This document shows, in pieces, positions 24,964-37,979 of a DNA stretch of 64,000 nucleotides. Numbering within the stretch: the first letter of the stretch is position 1; the number at the start of each line of letters is the position of its first letter. This DNA is from Acanthochromis polyacanthus. Taxonomy: Eukaryota; Chordata; Actinopteri; Pomacentridae. The DNA is taken from contig NC_067125.1 of NCBI RefSeq assembly GCF_021347895.1, forward strand, positions 5,412,268-5,476,267, read 5' to 3'. The position numbers and the translations under genes are program-made. A model generated the notes under the pieces. That model had not been told where the DNA came from, searched no databases, and was given only the letters and a program-made list of their open reading frames with translations.

Positions 24964-27900
24964 ATGCATCCAATTCAACCCCTAATGTTGCACTTACAAC
25001 AGTTATACACTTACATCAACAATCTGAGTTTTTCAAGTACAAAGAAAGAACACTTTTACATTGACTCACAAAAATGCTCTGTGGGATTACATTTTAGCTG
25101 TTTAGCTGCGATTTATAGCGTTTTTTTGCAACTATATACATCCATATTAATCATTTAAAATGTAATTTATTCTTTGCATTAGTTGTCTTATTTAACAGTA
25201 GAAAGAGAAGACTCTGTGACAAATTGACAATGACTCATTTACATAAATGAGGTTTGATTTCATGCTTGATATGAGACATAGCGAGATTCTGTTATTACTG
25301 AGCACAGTATTATCTTAAGAGGTCTGAAACTTAAGAAAGAGTCTTAGAGGTAGTGCTATTTGTCATCGATCAGCTGGAGGGAAACCCAAGGCTGCACATA
25401 GGAAAGCATTAGTCGTGGAGTGAATCTCTGTGTCACACCGTCAGAGGCTATTGTGTGCTGAGATTTGGGGAAATCCCAGCAGGTTTAACCAAGCACTGAA
25501 AAACTCAACTGAAGGCCATGCCAACTCAGTCATCTAGACAACTACATCCAAAAGCCAATGTAGAATTCTGGTAGTTCTAATGAACAGAGCTGCTCTAAAG
25601 CAACAAAGCAGCAGATGATCTATATTCTCAATAACCCCCATAGAGTTGTCATGAATAGGGAGATTAGGAATAGAGACAAAAGACCTTGTTGTACCAGGCT
25701 CTAAACATGGTATTCTGTGCTGTACAGTTAGATATTGTAACATGGAGGTCTACAAAGATTGACTTGCTTTTGGAGTTAGTCTCAAGTGGCTATTCAAGGA
25801 AATGCAGTTTTCACGTCAGGTTTCTGATTTGGAAACTACAACATTTCTCAAATTAACTGTTTGCCATTGTTTGAGGTCTGACTGATGCTCTAGTTGGAGA
25901 CTTGGTCCAACCAACGTTTGGTCCAGATGTATCCAGGTCCTAGTGTGCATTAAGTACTGAGAACATGACAACAAGAGAGATCATTTTACAAACAGAGTAT
26001 TTGGGGGATTTTTCCAATGTTTGCCAAATGCTAAAGGTCTATTAAAAAATGTTTGGCAAAATATAAAGGAAGTTAATCTGACTCTACTAAAACTTAACCT
26101 AAATCAACTAAATCAGTGTAGATTAGCTTCTACATTTATTCCCTGCTGATTTTATCATACGGTCAGAAACATGTAGTAAATCTTTACCCTGCAGTGAGAT
26201 GGTTAAAGAAACTACTATTACAGGATACAAGTCAGTGGTACAATACCGGCAGTCATCAGCTTCAAACCAAATATATCACCAGCCTATCAACCAATTGGTA
26301 TCACTCTTTAACAACCCCAGATGACTGGTGCACTCCTGCAGTATCTCTCCATCTGTGGCTGAGGCCACAAGCTCATATTGACACAGAGCTTCTGTTTCCA
26401 GGAGCCAAATAATGAATGATGGAGAAATCTTTTGGTTACAGGAAAGAGATAATTTACTCTCAGACTGCTGTGCTCAAAACGCTACAAGCAACAACTTGCT
26501 TATAAAGCTGAGACAGAAGGGGCTTTTTACTAAACTACAATTAGCAGACTGTTCTTGTAGAAAAGCAAGATCCACTGCTTGGAATAAGACTTTAGTTTGT
26601 GGGGTATTTGTAATGCAAACCGGCCTCCATCCTGGCAGTTGCACTACCTTGAATTTCATACAACCACAGTGAGATATTTGAGTGGAGACAATGGCCCCAT
26701 AATCTGATAGTGCTGTCTGTTTCCCTGCTTCCGGACAGAGCTTCAAATGAGCCATGATATGATCACTGAGCTGAAGTGGAAGCGCACCAGTGAACGATGG
26801 CGGCTATATCCAGACAGTGATGCACCTCTCCTATTTCAGGAAGGAGACTAATGACATTTATATGACCTTGTTAGATGCTCCCCACTGAGGCAGACATATA
26901 ATGATGACACATCCAACGTAATAAAAGGTATACCGTTTTGATTTTACAACCATCTTCAAATAGTCCCAAAGAGCTGCAACCAATTTGTGAAGGCAGAATG
27001 GAGCAAACCTTGCAAATAAGCTCATATTCATCTGCACTTCAAAGATACTTGGCGGAAAAAAAAAAACAAGGGAATGACTCAATAATTCATGAGCTACCAA
27101 CTCCACAGCACTTTAGAGTTCCCATAGCAGGGACATGCTCTATGCAGCTCACAGAGATGTAACAGACTTGGACCTCCATACTGTACGGAGAAATTCCCTG
27201 TCCTCCTTTAAATCAGCAAATATTCAACCCTGGAGCTGAGCTACACAGAAAATACTGTTCCTATGCTGACGGCTGTTTCAGAATAGGGGAACACACTAAG
27301 TCAGCACTGAGAAGGCACACATGGCAGTCTAAATGCAAATATGTTTGGGGTTGAGCTGTCACACTGTTTTTCAACGTGCATCTAGGACCAGAAGATACAA
27401 AGCTGTGCGTTACAGTCCTCAGTGTGACAGCATGCAATTTTATGACCAGCGCAGAATTTGTAAAAAACCACATTATCTACACAGGAAGTGAGTAGGCGTC
27501 CAGCTGACAGAACATAGGAACTCAAATATCACTTTATGAACTGACAGCAGATGCATGTGAACCCAACAGAAGTGTCATATAAGCTACAAGTTTACCTCAA
27601 ACAGTGAATGTAAAACACTGCAAGTTGAATTCCGTCCAAAACCGGCTTTAAAAATGCTTCCAGGAATACTTTAAAACTGGTTATGAAACATCTTTTGGAC
27701 ATTATTTGCTCTAGTAGGAGAGCAAGAAAGGATGACACAGCTTCAAACACTGAGATCTAACTTTAATTATTAAATTCAGACTTAACGACGCCAAGACACT
27801 GATCCTGTCATACGAACAAGACAGCAGTGGGTACAATGAAAGCAGACTGGGGTTGCACTGAAACGCTTTTGGTTCTTCATCTATTTCTCTTCTGTTCATG

Positions 27901-28745
27901 TCATTCTACCTTCTGCCATTAGAGCCCAGAAATAATGACTCTAATACTGAGGAATATTAAACTGCAGAGACTGATCTCATATTTTAGATGGGAACAAAAT
28001 CTGACGTGTAGAGATACGGATTTAAGGTTTGTGACGATGGTTTCATTTCATTTATGGCAAACGGCATTCAAATGCACAGCCACAAAACTGATAGAACGTT
28101 CTCAAAGGGCAGCAGGCAAGCTAAATAATATAACTGAATATATAATAAATACTGCACAGTGCATCATTTGAGCATCGACACTGTGATCCCTGGAAGCGTG
28201 AGGTGAAGGAAAGCTAATCAGCTCAAACACAACTTTCTTTTTGCTGGTTGACATAAAAAGAAAATGGACAATTCTCATTTTCCATGTCTAATCTACAAGA
28301 GAAGTCTCTCTGACAAAAAATGTATTCAGATTTATGGGTTTTCAGATATCTACAAATGAGAGAAAACTGAAAGTAATATTTTGGCAGCGGTTGAATGGAA
28401 GGCCTCTATTTTTTTTTTACTTTAATTTGTTTGCTGCCACCACAAAGCGAGACAACATACAACTTAGTATGACGATTTAAATCAGCTCTACAAAGCTCTT
28501 TACGATGAGTACCCTGCCCCACTGAATGCCTGCTTTTCATTAAATTACTTCATTTTTTCGATGTGGATTTACTCTCCCACAAAACAGCCCGAAGCATTCA
28601 TGATTCATTCTTTAAAAAAAGGTTTTCAAGTTATCTGGTGAAAATTTGTGGATTTTCTTTTTACATTTCACATTAACTGCAGAAAATCTGAATTTGCAAA
28701 GTCTGTTTTTTTTTTTTCAATATCATGCCGCGGTAATAAATATGA
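24964..28745. other. ubash3b intron 1, no recognisable feature
   Basis: About 3.8 kb with overlapping short ORFs (for example 26194-26755) that carry no recognisable domain. I see no exon 2 of ubash3b and no clear repeat family, though an old diverged retroelement cannot be excluded. Confidence 0.4.
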
Positions 28746-28753
28746 TGAATTAC

Positions 28754-29101
28754 TAGGGCTGGCCCAAATAGTGGTTTCTGGCCTCCGGATATTCAGGCCC
28801 TATTAAAGATGAATATCCGAATCTTCGTTCTGTCCTGTAACGTCCGATGGGGGTGGGATAGAATATTCGTATCCGTTCGTCTGGTCTCGGGTCCAAATTT
28901 TGCCCTCGTTTTGTCTTCAGTTAACCTGAAGAATTCCCAAACAGCGGAGGTCTTCAGCATCTTGTCTTGTGTTTATACAACGAAGTGAAGCGTGACGTCA
29001 GAGTATTCGTCAGAGCGAATATTCGGATACCAAGATTAATATCCGGATACTACCGTAACGAACGAATATTCGGATAGTCGGGATATTCGGGTCCAGCCCT
29101 G
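28754..29101. mobile_element. hAT MITE, longer copy
   Basis: Starts tagggctggcccaaatag, ends ggtccagccctg, flanked by tgaattac (28746-28753) and ttaattac (29102-29109). Shares ends and cggatat/gaatattcg words with 12278-12463 but keeps about 160 bp of extra interior. Confidence 0.8.
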
Positions 29102-29289
29102 TTAATTACATAATTAAAGGTGATACAAAAATATTTCTTTTCCTTTAGTCAGTTACTAAAAGTAAAAAGCTTTTAACCGATAAGTTATCTGAAACTAATT
29201 TAAAGAATAAAAGTACAACACAGGCAATGCTAATCATCCATAGACTGCCCTGTGTACAGCTGCAGCATCACTCCATAATGTGTTATTTA

Positions 29290-29425
29290 TTTCCTTCATT
29301 CATTTCTTTATTTGACAGGGACAGTGCACATTAATGAACATCTATTCGGACAGCAATAGATGTAATTATGCCGGATTATAGCGACAATGCTAATTTACAA
29401 CTGCAGTCCCTTGGCAGATAAAAAA
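29290..29425 (+). repeat. Fragment of a dispersed fish repeat
   Basis: Contains tttgacagggacagtgcaca and caactgcagtcccttggcag, words I recognise from a common teleost interspersed repeat. No boundaries or coding capacity visible. Confidence 0.35.
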
Positions 29426-30139
29426 AAAACAAACATTGGACGACAGGTCACAAAGAAATGTGTATGACAGAGTTTCAACTGGCAAACTAACGCGAATAAA
29501 GCTAGCTGGTGAGTGTTTATCATCTTCTAGTGTTGACTGAAAAATTAGATTTTTACCGTCATCACGATATGAACACACAATAAACAAACTGCAAAAAAAC
29601 TCAGGGAACACAATGAATAAGAAATCATCACATTTGCATGCAAACGTTTGACCTATCAGATGGATGCTTGGACCACAGATTTACACCATGTGACCGATCA
29701 GAAGAGGCCTCAGCAAGTTCTCAGCTACCTTCAGATTTATTTTTCTCAACTCGGTGGCAGCTGCCAGGTTAGCGAGTACGACGGCTGAGGAAGGAGACGG
29801 GAGTAAGGAGAATGTCATGAGATATTTGTTGAGTTTTACTGTAAAAGAAGTGGCTGGAGATAAAAGTTGGGTACTATTTCTTCATTCAAGCACCCCCCAA
29901 CCAAGGCAAAGCATTTTTGGCTGACAAAAAGAGACAAGGACGTAAAATACAGCACTACTTCTTCAGTTTCTGATATATTAAATTTTATAACAATGCAAAA
30001 AAAAATGCTACTTTGTAGTGGTCTTTCTTCAACTATTTGGAGAAAAAGAACTAAAAATTAGTTGAAAATAAATAATTGATTCAACTGTAAGTAAAGAATT
30101 CTACACAGAGATAATCATCAACGTAAAGTGTCCTCTTGC

Positions 30140-30310
30140 ACACGTGGACAAAATTATTGGTACCCTTTGGTTAATGAAAGAAAAACCACAATGGTCACAG
30201 AAGTAGTTTGAATCTGACAAAAGTTTAAAAAAAAATTCTATAAAAATTAACCAATGAAAATCAGACATTGCTTTTGAACCGTGGTTCAACAGAATTACTT
30301 TAAAAAATAA
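30140..30310 (+). mobile_element. Solo Tc1 terminal repeat fragment
   Basis: cacacgtggacaaaattatt followed by about 150 bp resembling the left terminus of the Tc1 copy at 20691 (aaaaaccaca, tgaaaatcagacattgcttt). No matching right end nearby. Confidence 0.7.
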
Positions 30311-32058
30311 ACTCTTCCATAAACTGGGTTTATGGTAATAAATGGAATGGCCTACTTGATATGAAATTCAGTTTAAGGACTGTCATTCTTATTTTGGTGA
30401 AGTATTATTGAATAAATATATTTTATAAAGGATTTTTGTTGCTAGCTTTTAATGTTTTTTTTAAAAATCTCACATACTCCCATTTGAGAACCGCTGGTTT
30501 AATTGGTTGAGTATTTATTCAAATGATTCAATAAAACAATGCTGGAAATAATTCATTCAGTTTATTTATGGGGGGAAAAGCTATTCAGTGTTTGGAGTCC
30601 ATGTCGGCAGTGTACCCATTAAACTAGAAAGACATACAGTAGGACCTGTATTTATCTACAAGTAAATGTATCATTTCATTCAGCACTCCAACAGAAGTAG
30701 ACGTGTAATAACCTAACAGTAACTTTAGGGAAAAAAGTGTGCTGGTGAAGGACTGCTCATGGTAAGAACTGAAGCTGCAAAACACACAATGGCTTATGAT
30801 CACAAAGAGAAAAGCTGATCATTTAGCCAGGATATTTGCTGCAAGACTTTATCACTTTTGATCGTATACAGCAGCTGTTGTCTTCCTGAGCAAAGACGTG
30901 GTTTGACCTTTGATATTAACTAAGCTTTCCCCTTATTTCACTCTGTCATTGTTCTGTGCCAACACACAGGGGCGTTCACAGCAGCCCAGTTAGGCTACTC
31001 TTGTATAAAAAAGAAAAACACAACAGCATGACTCTGCTTGTTTCATGTATAATTGATCATTACATTAAGCTGACATGCACAAGACTGTCATTTGCAAAGT
31101 AGAAGAGACGCACCTTGTGACTTCCTGGAAGCCTTTTTCTCTCTGGAGAGACGAATAATGTGCACAATCGATTTTGTTTTCAGAGTGATTTAACCTGGAG
31201 TCGGTGCACAGTAGACCCACAGTCATTTCCTGGTTCCAAGATGATGGAAATGTTAATAATGGCAGGATGCATTTCTTTTTTTAATCTCAGTACTATGTGC
31301 AGTAACTGACGGGAGAGACTGTGTCCCTCTGAAGTAAAATCAGACTTTAAATTAGGAGGCGCTCCAAACAGAACAGTCCTATTTGCTAGTCTGTTTTCTC
31401 TCGGGTTAGAGATACATGTATTCATTTTCTTGTATTTTGAATTCCATGTTTCAGTAGGTTACATTGTATTCCTCTGCTCTGACCTACATGCGGACTGCAT
31501 TTTGGCAGATACACATGAAGCATTCAGGTTTATTGCCCAGTTCTTGCAATATCAATATTTTTAAATTCTCTAGACGCCAAATGAAAAGCTGCTTTTCACA
31601 GTTCTGCTGCAACTGTACTAGACAACACATCCTCTTGTAGTCATACCCCTGAACTCTATTATATAAAGCCAGTGGGTATTTACTCTCTATTATGTGAATA
31701 CTGGTAGCAAAGCAGGGATGCCCCCAAACCAAAACAATGTCCTCACTAACAGCAGCAGATAAATTTAATCCTTCTACACGGAAATAATCCTTTTACAGAA
31801 GAACCAGGACACCTGAAGTTGGTCAGGATGTTTAGTGGGTCAACCTCCTTAGAAAGAAAACAGAGGCAGAGAGGCAGAGAGACAGACGGACAGACAGACA
31901 GGGAATTAATAAGTGGCCGTGTCAAGGCCAAGCAGTCACGGGCTGATAGAAAAGAGGTTGTGGCTTCCCTGAGGGAGTGTGTTCTAGGCCAGCGCTGTCC
32001 TGCCTGGGGGCCTATCATCATCCTCTGTCCATTCAGCAAACCACAGCACACTTCCTCT

Positions 32059-32093
<35 letters not shown>

Positions 32094-32580
32094 TTGATGT
32101 GTGACATCTGTCTGGGTGAAAGGGGTGGAAAGACTCCCAGCGTTGAGCATATGATCCAAAAACGAGAAGTGCTGTGAGATTTCCCTGTCTTCAAATAATG
32201 TGGATAAATATGGGTTCAGAGACTTTCCCTAATTAGGGATACAAAACCGCATTTGCCAATGACAGTTTATGAAAGGTTTTCCAACTGCTGCTCTGACCAG
32301 CTGGTGTCACAGGTTATTCTCTGGAAAATGGTTCGTTACACAGGAAGTCATGTTTTCTTTTTTTATGTTACAGGTGAGTTTAGAATAAAAATACTATTTC
32401 TGAGTAGTCAGTGATAGCCGTGGTACATGGAAAATGATGTCATAGTGATGACCAAGGTGTTGGACAAAGATATGTTATAAATGTTCCATCCAAACACATA
32501 AACAGAATATACATGAGAGCCTGTCGATATTATTTTACTGTAAACCTATCAACACATTAACACACACACACACACATATA
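30311..32580. other. ubash3b intron 1, no gene recognised
   Basis: Contains a (CA)n microsatellite at 32060-32090 and a purine-rich gacagacagacag stretch near 31880-31905. ORFs 31746-32159 and 31819-32097 lie over these low-complexity tracts and are not credible genes. Confidence 0.45.
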
Positions 32581-32834
32581 TATATATGTGAAGGGTTCAT
32601 TTGCAAAAACAGGTAACTCCGTTTCCAGAAAACTCATTTTTTATTGTTTACTTGAGATAATAATAACAACACTAATAATTTATTTTTTCTCTATTTTGTC
32701 ATGTATTTTACTACTGAGTCAAATGCACTCAACTTCAGTTTGATTGATTTTATCTCAAATAAACAGTGAAATAAAAAGTTTTCTGAAAATTTATCAAAAT
32801 GGAGTTATCTGTTTTTGCAAATGAACTCTTCATA

Positions 32835-32925
<91 letters not shown>

Positions 32926-33172
32926 TTTAATTGCAAAAACAGAGAACTCCATTTTTATAAATTTTCAGGAAGCTTATTTTTTTATCATTTACTTGAGATA
33001 ATAATAATAATAATAATAATAATTTATTTTTCTCTATTTTGTCATGTATTTTTCTACTGAGTCAAAGCCACTCAACTTCAGTTTGATTGATGTTATCTCA
33101 AGTAAACAATAAAACAAAGTTTTCCGAAAATGTATAAAAATGGAGTTATCTGTTTTTGCAAATAAAGTCTTC

Positions 33173-33225
<53 letters not shown>

Positions 33226-33260
33226 GAGAGAGAGAGAGAGCATACATATATACACACACA
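32580..33260. repeat. Two tandem copies of a TIR element separated by (TA)n(GA)n microsatellites
   Basis: Units at about 32589-32830 and 32927-33172 share the ends ttgcaaaaacagataactcc-type and ggagttatctgtttttgcaa, and inner words atttgtcatgtattt and caacttcagtttgattga. Each unit is itself inverted-repeat ended. They are separated by (TG)(TA)n at 32838-32900 and (GA)n at 32901-32925, and followed by another (TA)n(GA)n at 33175-33240. Confidence 0.75.
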
Positions 33261-33269
33261 CATTTATTT

Positions 33270-33418
33270 ACTTAATATTTTTGAAAAGCTAAAGAATAAA
33301 ACATTAAATGAAAGATAAATCCTGTGTAGACATTGTTAATGTGGTAAATGACTATTGTAGCTGGAAACGGCTGATTTTTTATGGAATATCTCCATAGGGG
33401 TACAGAGGAACATTTCCA
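33270..33418 (-). mobile_element. Partial Tc1-type MITE (ttcaaaagtttgg family)
   Basis: Reverse complement of the middle-right part of the 8739 element: tatggaatatctccatagggg and gtacagaggaacatttcc. Both termini missing. Confidence 0.65.
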
Positions 33419-35253
33419 TGTGCGTGTGTGTGTGTGTCAGGTGGTAAAAAATACACAAACATGTAGATCATATTTTTTTAACCAGCAAAAAAAAAATGTC
33501 AGAGAATAAAAGTGACAATAACCAAAGACAAAGCGTTGATAATGCAGGCAGAATGAACCCTAGCATCGGTTAAGGTCCCACAATTTGTTCATTAATTAAT
33601 CGTGTCCATCAACAGAGATTTAAAATTAAACATTTTAATTAAATTTCACACGGTTTTCAAGCAAAACTGGTTCCATCTGTTGCTTTCCAGTCGCCTCTCT
33701 TTGCCATGCATGACAGTAAACTGAATGTCTGCAGTTTTGGACCATTGTTGAGACAAAACAAGACATCTTAAGACGGGGGCATTTCCACTGCAGGAACTCG
33801 GGGCAGGCCCAAGGTGACACGAATGTTTACAGGAGCAGCCATTTCTGCCTTTCAGTTTTCATTGTTGTGTCGGTTCCACCAGATTCGCAAGGTGACAAAA
33901 TGTGATGAGGTTTTAGACCGCATCGTGAACACCAAGCATGCCAAAAAAGACAGCAAATAGTCATTACTGCATGTAACTTCAGCTCTATGAGGATGTAGGA
34001 AATGAAAAATGGAAACAACTAGAGGTCAACTGATATTTTGTTTCAGAGCCGATACCCATTATCAGTAGATGAAGAAACCGAGAGTGGCAGCTGCATCAGA
34101 GGCAAAGCAGCTATTTTTTTAACATGTTTTCTTCTATTGAGAATCTTTTTTTTTTTCTAGCAATACTGATAATCAGAAGAATGCTGGTTTGATAACTGGC
34201 CAGAGTGATTATCAGTCGACACATAGCGGGAGCCAAGATAAATGCTGTGTTGGTTTTGGTTCTGTGAGCCTGCGTTGCATATTTTATTTTGTTGATGCCA
34301 ATGACAGGGAGGAGATGACTGCTACTCAAACAGCACATGAAAAGGGCAAAAGCTGTCACCTTGAGTTGTAGGAAAGGTTTACGGGCATTTGCCAGTCTTT
34401 TCTGACATACTGCAGACAAAACAAGCAATGAAATGAGAATATAATCAGCGGAATAACTGACAATAAATGCAGGAACCGCTGCTGCTGCCACTGTAGTAAA
34501 GGAAACTGTATTATAAACCTCTGACAATCCTCATTTGAAACTACAGTAATCAATACTGATGGACTGCAGCAGATCAAGTGTCTGTGGGTGATGTAAATAG
34601 GGTCATTTATAGTTGCAATCTGACAGAGATCTGTAACCCCACTCTGAAGTTCAGCTCGGGGTTTCAACCTATTTTAGATAATTGTATTGGTTTTCCAACA
34701 ACAACATAATCCGCCGTCATCTTTTCTGACTGCATCAGGCAGCTGCTTTTATCAAAAAGCTCTCCTAAACTCACTGTACAACAGCAGCAAACAGCAGATC
34801 ATGTCAGCAGCTGGTGGAGCACGAAGCAGCTTAAGAGTCAAACGTTTCTCTCAGGAGCCGGTAGAGATTAAAATCAGAGCTAAAAAAAAAACCCGAAAAA
34901 AGCTGAATATGGAACTTTATCGTGTCACTGTGAAGACAGACATGCGTGTTATATCGACTTTAGATTGTGACAGCATGCAGGGGTTTAGTTTTCTGCTTGT
35001 CCTGCTGACCCCTTAAACAACAACTGAAAAAACCTGCTTCAGGACACTCAGAACTGCAACCACTGATGTCTTTTTAATTCGTATTTGCGTGCGAGTGTGT
35101 GTCCATGTGTGTAATGGTTTGTTTGACAGTGTCATGTGGTTTATAGTCCAGCCCTTTTGTGACATTTAAATATTGTGATGTTTTCATTGTGACCTGTCAA
35201 AGCACTGCAGATGGAAATTAGCTTTGGAAATGGCACAACATTTATGATTAATA
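33419..35253. other. ubash3b intron 1, no recognisable feature
   Basis: A few poly-A/T runs; ORFs 34111-34667 overlap on one strand without recognisable domains. No exon seen. Confidence 0.4.
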
Positions 35254-35261
35254 TCGTACAT

Positions 35262-36271
35262 CGGGGGTGTCAAACATGTGGCCTGCGAGCTAAAACCGGC
35301 CCTCCAGAGGATCCAATCCGGCCCACGGAACGATTTTGTAATAATAATAATAATAATAATAAAACTTTATTTATAGAGCACTTTTCATGCCCAAAGTGCT
35401 TGAACAAAGTGATATAAAATATAACAGTTAAAAAAAAAAACAGAGTAAATCAAGGAATACAACAATAAAAACATAAAACAAGAAAAATGCTAAAAAAAAA
35501 AAAAAATAGCCGTGACAATAACAGTAAAGTGTAAACATTACAGAGAAGACATGCAAATTGTAAATTTGTAAAACAGTGAATTTAAAATAATTTCTAGACC
35601 AATGACAAGTTGTTTTCATCAAAAAGTGAAATACTAAATTGCTCATTGTTGTTTTGTCATTTTGTGTGTTGCTTTTGTAATATTTTGTCTTGTTTTTTGT
35701 CTGACTTGTTGTTAGTCTCATGTTTTTGTCTTTTGTTCATCGTTTTTGTTGTTATGTGTTCTTTTGGTCTTACTTGTGTTGTCTATTTTTTTGGCACATT
35801 TTTTGTTTTGTGTCGTGCCGTTAGTCTCATTTTTCGTCACTTTGTTTCTTGCTTTTGCTGTTTTGTCTCATTTTTGTGATATTTTGTCCTATATTTGTTG
35901 GTTTTTGCCTGCCTTTTGTCGTTTGTCTCTTGTTTTTTTGACGTTTTGTGTTTCCTTTTTTCCTGGCCTGTGTTTTTGGGTTATTTTTGACGTTTGTGTT
36001 TTGCTTTATTTGTTGTTTTGTGTATCGTTTTTGTCTCATTTGTCACTTTGTCAATTTTTTTATCGAATTTTTTGTCTCCTTTTTGTTTACACTGTGTTCA
36101 TAATGTTATGTAAAAAGCTAATTCCTTAATGTGAACTTTTTTGCACTTAAACAAAGGCAAGATCTGGAATTGTCGTAATTTATAGGCTGTTATGCTGCGA
36201 TTGGTTCGGCCCACTTTAGATCAAATTGGGCTGAAAGTGGCCTCTGAACTAAAATGAGTTTGACACCCCTG
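35262..36271. mobile_element. hAT-type non-autonomous element (gggtgtcaaac family), about 1 kb
   Basis: Left end cgggggtgtcaaac, right end gtttgacacccctg, with 8-bp flanks tcgtacat (35254-35261) and ttgtgcat (36272-36279). Subterminal words (ggcccac / gtgggcc type) are typical of this abundant fish family. Inside are an (ATA)n run, another dispersed repeat (tttatttatagagcactttt, 35368-35410) and a degenerate TTTTGTC array (35640-36090). Confidence 0.8.
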
Positions 36272-36279
36272 TTGTGCAT

Positions 36280-36954
36280 GGTGTCTTTTTAAATAAACTG
36301 ATTAATAATAATAATAATTCATTCAGCTCTAAAACAAACTTATGTGCAAGCTAAATAGATTTGCAAGCTAGCTGACAAGAGGCATCAATAAAATACAAAA
36401 AAGCATGTTCTGTATGTTTGTTCTAAGTGGTATTGCTGCTGTTGCATTGTTATTATAATGTTCTGCCCCCACACCACGGAATCAATCAATCAATAACCTA
36501 TAATCAGTGTCAGCAATCCATTTCAGTCTGACACTAGAGACCTCTGCTACACAATGCTCTTTAACAGATATAATATTAGCAAGAACACTGCCTGACAAAA
36601 AAAAAGCAGTGAAATCCTCCCAGTTGTGTTGCAGTATTCATCAGTAAGTGCTGCTGCTGTGAATGGCGATATACAGCAGCGTTGTGTTTACACCGAGTGC
36701 CTGCAGCCGACAGGACAGATGAGAACTCGGTGATCGGGCCAAGTCACAGACAGTCCCTCCATTCAGTCAGAGCAGAGGACACGGGCTGATCCATACCCTC
36801 CTCCTCGTCCACAGCCCTGCTCAGGACATGGCACTCACTCCTCAGACACTCAACTCCAACTCCAACTCTAATCTCAAACCGAGAGTCAACTTCTACACTG
36901 TAATGATTGAACTTATCCGGACTGCTCTGTCTCCAGAAGGGAGGCCGGTCACCA
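36280..36954. other. ubash3b intron 1, no recognisable feature
   Basis: Short TAA microsatellite at 36304-36319; otherwise nothing recognised. Confidence 0.4.
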
Positions 36955-37485
36955 TAGTCAGCACGTTTACATGAGACCTTTAATTCGGAATTAAAGTTAA
37001 CTCCAAATTAAGATCTCCTTGTAATCACTAAATTCCGAATTAAAATGTTAAATAAACTAATTCCTGAGTACGTTGTATTCATGTATACAGTTAATTCTGC
37101 TTTAATTAATTCCGCTCATTCTGCGCATGCTTGGCTCCTCACTGAGCGATGTACACATTCTGCTACCTTACTGGCTACTCATTGTCGAGTTGCCGTTTCA
37201 AAACGACAATAAAAAGCAAAGCGAAAAGCGTACTTATTAGTTGTTCGTCCATGTTGCTGGGGAAAAGAAGTGCGAGTTTGTTTTCTTCTGGTAAACAGGG
37301 ATACCTCACGTCCACTCCCTGTCCAATCAGAATCCTTTCCAACGCACAAGCATTAAAAGTCCATGTAAACCTTAATTCTGAATTAATATTTCCATGTAAA
37401 CTCGAATCACAAAACTTTAATTCCGAATGAGTTAATTCCGAATTCATAATTCCAAATTAAAAAACTTCATGTAACTGCGGCCAGT
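36955..37485. mobile_element. Palindrome-rich MITE (gaattccgaatt words)
   Basis: Ends contain gcacgtttacatgagacc and tcatgtaactgcggcc in inverted relation, with multiple aattccgaatta-type words towards both ends and a GC-richer centre. Two overlapping ORFs (37149-37447) are chance. Exact ends and target duplication are unclear. Confidence 0.55.
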
Positions 37486-37979
37486 ATGAATGTGTAAACA
37501 AAATGATGTCCCCGCCACAGAGGTAAACACACACACACACACACAGTGATGACTTCATGACTCCTGACTCCAGTTTTCTCAGGAGTTCACACATGACAGC
37601 TAATACTGAACATGGCTCATACATGACACTATGCACATCTGACTGAAACAGAAGAAAAATGACAAGTATTTAAATATAATAAGGCCTATGATAAATGTCA
37701 ACTGAGGGCGACAATTTAAACTGAGACAAAGATCACAAAACGGACATTTGATAGAATTTTCCGCGCGTTTTCGTCGGATTTTAAGCTAACTTGTTCACTG
37801 TTAACTTTTATCATTCAGTTTTAGCTAATTCTGTTCGGCAGCTCTCCGCTTACGAGCTTCGTTCACTTACTTTTTTTCCTGCCGTTTTACCGTATCTAAT
37901 AACATTTATAATTATTTTCCTCACTCTACGCCTTCACTCTTCAGCAGTACTTGTATTGAGGGACCACCAGCTAGCTGCT

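Noticed and set aside
26194..26755. Cluster of ORFs on both strands, considered as a diverged retroelement or unknown gene
   Set aside because: No recognisable motif, no splice-compatible neighbours and equal ORF density on both strands.
31746..32159. 137-aa minus-strand ORF and overlapping 92-aa plus-strand ORF
   Set aside because: Both run through a CA microsatellite and purine-rich repeat, giving CVCVCV/THTHTH strings; no domain and no splice context.
35610..36129. Overlapping hydrophobic ORFs resembling multi-pass membrane proteins
   Set aside because: The hydrophobicity comes from the degenerate TTTTGTC array inside a hAT-type element; the codons are low-complexity.
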